DNA of 62,000 nt. Source: Mesostigma viride. Its lineage: Eukaryota; Streptophyta; Mesostigmatophyceae; Mesostigmatales; Mesostigmataceae. The position numbers and the translations under genes are program-made. Below the pieces are notes generated by a model that was given only the letters and a program-made list of their open reading frames with translations, had not been told where the DNA came from and searched no databases. Below, one piece after another: positions 12,201 through 21,200 of the stretch. Position 1 is the stretch's first letter. The number at the start of each line of letters is the position of its first letter. The stretch spans positions 1-62,000 of the forward strand of contig RPFO01000579.1 of NCBI GenBank assembly GCA_009746045.1, given 5' to 3'.

Positions 12201-15200
12201 GGTTCCTCCGATGCTGCCATGCTGCTTTGTGGTGCTTCGTGTTGCTTCCTTTGCTGCTCACCATGATTGCAAGCCAACCCTTAATCCTTGATTCTAGCTT
12301 TAGTTGCGGACTTTCGGGCACCAACCTGGTCTTGGTCCCTGCACTGCCTCTCCTTTTGCCGCACTTGGGTGGCATGCTCCTTGGGGTCTGCTCCTTTGCG
12401 TTGATTCAACTTAACTTGTCTCGCTTCCACAATCTCCCTCCATGAAACTTTTATTTCGCTTCTGGGCCAGTGACATTGCTTGCTCATAACCCCCCCCCCC
12501 GCAGCTGCTTGACATGCGTTTCTTACCGCTGTTGCACTGCTGCTTTCTACTTGGATGTGCACGCCCCGTTGACTAACTCCTTGCCCTGTGTCTTTTCTTT
12601 TATTCCCTGTCGCACTGCTGCTTTACACTTGCATATGCACTTTTTGACTAAGTCCTTAAGTCCTCCCTTAGTGCCATTGTCCCGTCTCTTTTCTTTTACC
12701 CCTGTCGCCCTGATTTTTTAATCCTTGCATATGCACCCCATGCATCCCCCGCTCAGGTGCTGCTGGCGGCAGGCGCGGCGGTGCCTGCCGACGTGCGCAT
12801 CGTTGGCGCCCAGTTTCTGGATGTGGACCAATCGTCGCTCACGGGCGAGTCTCTGCCCGTGCAGATGGGGCTGGGCGACATCCCGAAGATGGGTTCTACT
12901 GTCACGCGTGGGGAGGTGGAGGGCGTGGTGGAGCTGACGGTGTGTGGTACATGTGGTTTGTGTAGCAGGTTGTCTAGTGGTGGAGGGTGTGCTGGGCCAG
13001 ACGGTGGGTTGTGTAGCGGGTTGTGTCTAGTGGGTTGTCTAGTGGGTTGTCTAGTGGGTTGTCTAGTGGATTGTGTAGTGGGTTGTGTAGTGGGTTATGC
13101 AGTGGTTTGTGTAGTGGGTTGTCTAGCAGGTGGTGTTGTGGGTTGTGTAGTGGGTGGTCTAGTGGGTTGTGTAGTGGGTTGTGTAGTGGGTTGTGTAGTG
13201 GGTTGTCTAGCGTGGTGTTGTGGGTGGTCTAATGGGTGGTCTAGTGGGTTGTGTAGTGGGTTATGTAGCGGGTTGTATAGAGGGTTTTGTGGTGGGTTAT
13301 GCAGCGGGTTGTCTAGTGGGTTGTGCAGTGGGTTGTGTAGCGGGTGGTCTAGTGGATTGTCTAGCGGGTAGTCTAGCAGGTGGTGTTGTGTGTTGTCTCG
13401 TGCGTTGTGTAGTGGGTTGTGTAGTCGGTTGTGTAGTGGGTTGTGCAGTGGGTGGTCTAGTGGGTTGTGTAGTGGGTTGTGTAGTGGGTTGTGTAGTGGG
13501 TTATGTAGTGGGTCATGTAGTGGGTTGTCTAGCGGGTTGTCTAGTGGTGGAGGGCATGGTGCAGCATACTGAGCATGGGGGGGGGGGCAGCAGAGGCACA
13601 CGCAGCAATAAGCATTTCTTCTGCCCACACAGTGGCAACATCAAGATCACCTGCGTGCCGGTGGGAAGCAGTGGGAATCTTTAGTAGCATTGAGGTCTCG
13701 CACCCTTCCCCCTTCAATCGCAGAAACACAGCACGTAGATTGGGAGTAGGAGGAACGGCAGCGTGCCGGTTGGAAGCAGAGCACAGCAAGGTAGCAGCAG
13801 GAGGCATGGCGGTAGTGGAGGTGTGGGGTGCCCTGATATGATCCCTTGCTGTTAATCCCCCCTCAGAAAGCGCCCGGACCACCATTGAAGCGCATGCATG
13901 CATGTCTTGCGGTATCGTAGACGGCTGTACTGTCGCGCTCACACATGCACGGGCAGTTTTCTTTTCAGCGCTCCTCCCTGTGCTTGGTTGGCTCCCATTA
14001 ACCCCCCCTCCATCCCATTTCTGACCCTCCCGGCCATACATTACCCTCCTGCCCATTCAATACCCTCCTTCCCATCCATTTCCCTCCTTCCCATTCATTG
14101 CCCTCCTTCCCATCCATGACCCTCCGTCCCGGCCAATGGCCATTGAACAACCCCCGCCGCACCCTACCCTGCAGGGCGTGAGCGCCTTCTTTGGCTTTCA
14201 TAGACAGAATGCCCGCACGCACCCGATGCCGTGCAATTTGCCCTCTTCGACTCTCTACGTTCACACTCCCCCCCCTCGCCCCGCACCCACCCTGCAGGGC
14301 GCAAACACATTCTTTGGCAAGACGGCATCGCTGATCCAGTCGGTGGAGGGCCGCGGCCACTTCCAGACGGTGCTGCTGCACATCATGCTGCTGCTGCTGG
14401 GCATATCATTTTTTTTCTGCACCATCGCGTTCATCTACCAGATGGCCGAGGGGCGCAGCTTTCGCGACTCCATCGAGTTCACCGTCGTCGTGCTGGTGGC
14501 GTCCATCCCCATCGCCATGGAGCTGGTGTGCACGACCACGATGGCATTGGGATCTCGCAAGCTGGCCGCAAAAGATGCCGTACGTGGGTAGATATTCCTA
14601 GGGCAAGGTCCATACGATGATCTATAGTTCCTATTGCCGCAAAAGATGCCGTACGTCACAGAGTAGCTTGTTCCTGTATAGTAGTCTAGTGCATGTAGTA
14701 CTAGTAGTACTAGTTTGGTTCCTATCGCTATCAGTGCTTCATTTACTGGGGGATCGATCAGCAACGGCAATTCGGGCAGATCGAGCTATATCCGGCTTTC
14801 CTTTTTAAAAAAGAAAAAGGACCTCGGCGTGGCTCCGGCAAGACGGCTGGCCCTACAAGGGCCGGCGCGGCGGATATTGTAGTAATTGTAGCTTAGTGAC
14901 TGCTATTATCAATAGAGTTCTGTCAGAGTATCCGGCGCGGCGGATATTGTAGTAATTGTAGCTTAGTGGCTGCTATTATCAATAGACTTTGTCAGAGTAT
15001 CCGGCGCGGCGGATATTGTAGTAATTGTAGCTTAGTGACTGCTATTATCAATAGAGTTCTGTCAGAGTATCCGGCGCGGCGGATACTGTAGTAATTGTAG
15101 CTTAGTGGCTGCTATTATCAATAGAGTTCTGTCAGAGTATCCGGCCGGCATTCGAAGGCTTCACTGGCTACGAGAGTTTGTTAAGCCGGCGCTGCACCGG

Positions 15201-18200
15201 AGCCCTGCAGAAAAAAGTCGAAATGAAGCTCTGATTGCCCTGGGGAGTTGCAGCGCTGGTCACCAAGGTGGTGGGTGGATACATAAAGTACTAGTCAGTG
15301 TGGTCCACATTCTATGATTAGGTTCATCGCTATTGCCCTGGGGGCAGCACTGGCCATCAAGAACACGGCGGGTGACGGGGGACAGGGCATGCCTCTGTGG
15401 CCTGTGGGGTGGCCTTCCTCGATTGCTTGGGGTTAGGGTGGGATGCGGTGCATGGCGGGGGGGGGAAACCGTGGGACATGTTTAGCATAGCTTCTAGTAC
15501 CCTCAAAGCTGGGGTCCTTGGGGTTGCTCCAAGGTCACATCCAGCTCAAACGGGTTTAGGCGGCAACAAGTGGTGTAACGCAGAAAGTGCCCAGGTGTGA
15601 AACAAAGTTAGTTTCTACATAAAACTAAATAGATCTACATAAAACCTAATAGAAGAGACGCTCCCTATGAACGGTGGTAAGCCCACCCACACGCATGGTT
15701 ATCCGTTATCATTCAGTTAAAAAAGATTTGGCCAATTCTCTCTAATTATTAGGCCAGCCAGTGCCTTGCATAGCGTCTGCACTCCCCCCACAGCTGCTCT
15801 ACTTTTTCCTTCTACATCAATGTTTTTATCTATTTCCCCTGTGTCATGTGGCTGCCTTGCTGGTGCACGGCTTCTGGTAAGTCTTTCATCCATATCTGTT
15901 CATTTGTCGGGCTTTTTGCTTGCCCGCCCGCCCGCCTGCCCGCCCGCCCGCCTGCCCGCTCGCCCGTCTCTCGCTTTGTCTATTGATATCTCTCCCCCCT
16001 CCTCATTCAGATTGTGTCCCGCCTGGCAGCCATCGAGGAGGTGGCCGGCATGAACATGCTCTGCTCCGACAAGACGGGCACGCTGACGCTGAACAAGATG
16101 GTCATCCAGGAGGAGTGCCCCATCTTCACCGAGGGCCACGACCAGGCTACTGTGCTGGTGCACGCGGCGCTGGCCGCCAAGTGGGACGAGCCGCCCAAGG
16201 ACGCGCTCGACACCCTTGTTCTGGGTGCCGTCGATAGGACGAGGCTGACCGGTTTTGAGATGATCTCTCACATGCCGTTTGACCCGACCGTCAAGCGCAC
16301 CGAGTCGACCGTCAAGTCGCCCGACGGCGCCATCTTCAAGGTCACCAAGGGGGCGCCCCAGGTCGTGCTCAAGCTGGTGCACAACCGCGAGGAGATTGGC
16401 GCCGCGGTGGAGGAGGAGGTGATGGCGTTTGCGGCGCGCGGCGTGCGGTCGCTCGCGGTCGGGCGCACGGTCCCTGGGGAGCAGGGGGAGGGTGACAAGT
16501 GGCAGCTCCTGGGCATACTCACGTTCCTGGACCCGCCGCGACCGGACTCGGCCGAGACCCTGCGCCGCGCCAGGGCCTACTGCGTGGACGTCAAGATGAT
16601 CACGGGTGGGTGGTCGGTGGTAGAATTATAGCGATATTGAGTGTGTATATGGTGCATGTATAAAGGAAAGCCCTGCTGCGTGGACAGCAAGATGATCACG
16701 GGTGCGGGGTATGGAGTTTATTGCAATCAGCGAACGTATACTAAAGGGGAGGTCCCCAGTTCGATTCCGGTCGGATTCATTTGCAGATCGCGTTTTCCGC
16801 GTTTTCCGCGGCCTGGCACTGAACGCAAAGGTTTTCACCTTTGCGGAGTGTCTGATCAGAGTATACTAAAGGGGAGGGCATACCGCACGCCAGGTGCCAA
16901 AGGTGGCATGGGTGGGTGGTAAAGTGAATGGGGAGTATGTTGTAAACATATGAAGGGATGGCTACTGCATGATCACCCAGCGTAAAATGGGTGGGTGCAT
17001 GCCAAGCTGTTTCTACGGAAGCGCTCTGTTGAGTTGTGAGGGGAAGGTGGGAGTGGATGGGGAAAATTCAGGCCAGCTGGCAGGTTTCGTGTGGTTGGCA
17101 AGAAATAGCACCACTTTGGAGTATATAGCGGACATGCAGCACAAAGGTAGGTGTACATTCATGGGCAGGTTTGTAGCACTGCGGATGTTTTCCTCGTCAA
17201 GGTTTCCCGAGGCAGGAAATTCGTGATACAGTCTCCCAGGATTGGAGTGCATGGTGGGGTGGCACATTCCCGTCAGTCACGACAAACATTGGCTGCATTC
17301 AATTTGCATCTTGACTGCGTTTGGGTTGCATCACCGCATCTTCCACCCTCCTTGGCCCATCATGCCACGGTGGCATGGCCTCTCAGGCCCTAGCTTCCTC
17401 ATTCCTCCAGCAGCATGTTGACTACTGTAGCATCGTATATATATTTTTCGATGAGTGAATTCAGGTATATGCTCTCGCCATCCTGCTCCACCCTGCTCCA
17501 CCCTGCTCCACCCTGCTCCACCCAATACCCTGGTCCTGCCACCCTAATCGAGAATAGCTTCTGCCAGCCTCATTGAGTCTACTTTCCGCCACCCTAATCA
17601 AGTCTACCTTTCGCCACCCGGCTAATTGAGTATTCCGTCTGCCACCCTGATCGAGTATACCTTCTGCCATCCTAATCGCGTCTGTACCTTCTGCCACCCC
17701 AGTAGTCGAGTATACCTTCTCACTTTTGTCCGCCCTGTCCCCTGGCCCCCATCCCCAACACCAAACAAACACACACACGCACACACATGCACACACACGC
17801 AACTGCAGGGGACCACGCGGCGATCGCGATGGAGACGATGCGCCTCATGGGCTGCGGCACCAACATCCTGGACTCAGAGATGCTGCCCTCGCTGGGCAAG
17901 GATGAGGAGGGCCACCTGGTGGTGCCCAAGGACCTGGGGGAGCGGTTCGGGGCCATGATCGAGGAGGCCGACGGGTTTGCGCAGGTGGGTGAATTTTCCA
18001 ATGAGTGGCTGTTTTACTAGGGGTGTCTGTTTGTTTTATAAAAAAGGGTTGGGAAGGGGTTTAGCACAGGTGGCTGTATCATCACATGGGATGTCACATG
18101 TTTTTTGGGAACATGGTCAAGCCGGCGGGCGGTTTTGTGCAGGTGGGTGGATATTCCATCAAGTGTGTGGGTGGTGGTCTGGGTATCGTTTAATTGCATG

Positions 18201-21200
18201 TATGGCCTGTTTGATGAGCTTCGTGGTACATGGATTGAGCGGGCCACCGGGTTGGCGCAGGTGGGTGGATTTCCCATCGATTGGGTGGGTGGTTGTCTGG
18301 GTATTATTAGCATGTATGACCTATGGGGTGATAGACTTTTCGTGGACTTTTCGTGATAGACTCGGCATGGACATGTGCTACACTAGACGTGACGGGCTCA
18401 CCCCCGGGCAGCCTCCTGGTTTGTCTGTAATATGGAGGCAGATGGTGCGCAAGGATAGATGGCAAGTAGTGATGAAGGAGACCACCCCCAAGCCTGTGGG
18501 GGCTCCGCGTGTGACCAAGTATGGCATTCATAGCGATTCGGGCCGCGGTGCCCACACCCCTGTAACTAGGACCTAGATAGCTTACACCAATGATCCATTC
18601 CATCCCATGTTCCCCTCCCACTGAGGGCTTATGCTCACGTGACGCAGTCACGTGTCTATTAATTAATTAATTAATGGGGTGATCTTCTGGGTTAATTGAT
18701 CGAGCAGGCCGATGAGTTTGGGCACTTGTGGTTGGGTATCTAGGCAGTATGGGTGTTTTGTCACCGGCAGATGTTTCGTAATTCATATGGGATAGTTATC
18801 ACATGATTTCAGGTGCCAGATATAATAACGTGGTGGTTATGGGACCATGATCAAGCAGGCCGACGTCCGGCTTGCCAGGACCCAGGTATGTGGGTGGGTT
18901 ACGGTTACCCATGAGTGGGTGGGTGTTGTTTCTTCGGGTCTTGTTAGGATGTATAATGTGGTTTATGGGGTGATCTCCTTGGCCGATTGAGCCTGCAGGC
19001 TGAGGGGGTGGTGAGGGGGGGTGATGAGTGGGTGGCTGTTTGGAAGACAATGAGTGGCTAGGTCATGCGACTAGGCGGGCGGATGGGTGGATCAGGGTGG
19101 GGGGCGGGGTGGGGGGCGGGGGGGGGCGGGGGGGGGGGGGGGCAGGCGGGCGGGCAGGCGGGGAAGGGGGCGGGCGGGGGCCGGGCGGGTTGGGGTTTGG
19201 GGTTTGGGGGGGTTCGGTGGGGGGTTTCCATCGTGCATGGACTCAGCCGTGTTGTTATCGCATGCTGAGGCCAACCCACTCCCGTTTTCCTATCCACTTT
19301 GTCCTTCTACTTAATTCCTGCATGTGCCATGGTGTTATCTATATCTTCCATATTCCATGTCCCCTGGTACTTATGTAAGTACTGCATGCCCCTGCGACGC
19401 ACAGTTACTTCCTGCCGATGGAGGCATATGCATGTGGCTGGGTACATATACCGTTTGTCGTGGTATCTCTTGTCAGAGTTGGCTTTGTTTATGTTTGATT
19501 GGGTGCCGTCAATCTGATGTAAGTAAGTATAATTTTTAACATATACCGTGTGTGGGCTCTGGTGGCTCCTCTCTTATGTAGCACTAGTATGACTCTTGAT
19601 TACTGTCACACGTACTTGTATGTTACTGTACCGCCCCCGGCCGTGTAGGTGTTCCCGGAGCACAAGTTCCTGCTGGTGGAGGCACTTCGCCAGAAGGGCT
19701 ACGTCGTCGGCATGACCGGCGACGGTGTGAACGATGCGCCCGCCCTCAAGCGCGCCGACATCGGCATCGCCGTCGAGGGCGCCACCGACGCGGCCCGCGG
19801 CGCCGCTGACATCATCATCACCTCGCCTGGGCTCTCTGTCATCATCGACGCGATCGTCATCTCCCGCGGCATCTTCCGCCGCATGAAGAACTATGTCATC
19901 TACCGCATGGCCTGCACGCTGCAGCTGCTGCTCTTCTTCTTCATCGCAATCGTCGCGTTCCACCCACGGCGGTACGCGCGCGACAACGGGCAGGCGGACG
20001 CGGGCGAGTGGCCGCAGTACTTCACGCTCCCCGTCATCTCCGTCGTCATCATCACGCTCCTCAACGACGGCGCGTGTATCTCCATCGCGTACGACCGCGT
20101 GAAGCCGTCCGAGTACCCCGAGAAGTGGAGGTGGGCCATCCTGTCATAGCGGATAATTATACTGTGGGCTGTACTATATACGGTACAATATATATCAATA
20201 AAATTAGTACTACTATATAAAATTAGAATAACTTACATCAGAGTGAAAGCACCCAATTAAAAATAAACAAAGCCAACGCTAACAAGAGATACCACGACAA
20301 AATAATTACAGCCGGCATGGGACACACGATCCACACCGCGGAATGAAGTAAAACAGCAAGACAATATATATACAAGTGTTGGGGTATTTTTGTGGTAAAT
20401 TCCCACCGTCCGAGTATGCCTATCATTACCCCTTGCATATAATAAGCATGCGTGCTGATGTCAGCGGATAGCAATTGTTGGGCATATTAATGTGTGCATG
20501 GTGACTGGAATGGAGGAGGCAGACGCTACCAAGCACTAGACCTGGAATAGAAGTTTTAAATTAGGGGCTGAGAAAGAATGAGAAAGAAGTGCGCCAAGCC
20601 ATCAGCCACCAAGGTTAGCTGAAGGTATAGAGGATTGTGCTATTTTTGCATTATCCCAGAATAGTAGCAATCTAGTATCAAATAAAGAGACAGCCGACGC
20701 AGGCCAGAAATCCGGAGAATTCGGACCATGGTAGCTCGAGCCTGCTGATATATCTTATCCGCGTTTATCGAGTCGTTCAGGATGATGGCAATGCTATGTG
20801 TTGCCATGGACACTTTGTTGGCGTGGTCATTTTTTAAATTTTACTACTTTTATCATTAATTTATGGATGGTTGACGTTCATCAAGACCTAGGCGGTCTAG
20901 CTAAATACAACCTCGTGTGATCAAGGCATGCAGTCATTTCTAGCGGCCAGGAGTGTCCAGTTGACAGTAAGCACTACAGCTGCGATCGCTCTCCCGCCAT
21001 TTGACACGAGAAATCACCCTCCATGGAGCTACCATCAATAGGTCGCGTCACGCATTACGTCCTGAGCCAGGCCATGCCTCAAAATGTCCAATTGAGAAGC
21101 TTTGCACACCTACAGTACAGTCAGTGAACAGCCATACGGCGTATAATACGCCGTATGGCGCGTATTATACGCCATACGCAAGATTTCCGTATGAAAATGG

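Larger units (their letters stand above)
17985..19040 (+). repeat. array of degenerate exon 5/5' splice-site copies (ATPase intron 5)
   Basis: The exon 5 tail (gaggccgacgggtttgcgcag then gtgggtg) recurs in the intron. Candidate decoy donors after a CAG are at 18070, 18143, 18261 and 18886, with further diverged copies near 18692 and 18982. Copies share exon-derived sequence, the GTGGGTGG donor and downstream intron sequence (tggtctgggtat...gcatgtatg). Each therefore looks like duplication of a junction-spanning block of roughly 120-150 bp. Confidence 0.8.

Noticed and set aside
16715-16785. tRNA-like B box (gttcgattc) in ATPase intron 4
   Set aside because: The T-arm does not pair, no acceptor stem or anticodon arm can be drawn, and no clear A box lies upstream.
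20103-20418. Junction copy in ATPase intron 6 (ccgtccgagta at 20103 and 20408)
   Set aside because: Only 11 bases match and the donor is not included; too weak to count with the other introns.
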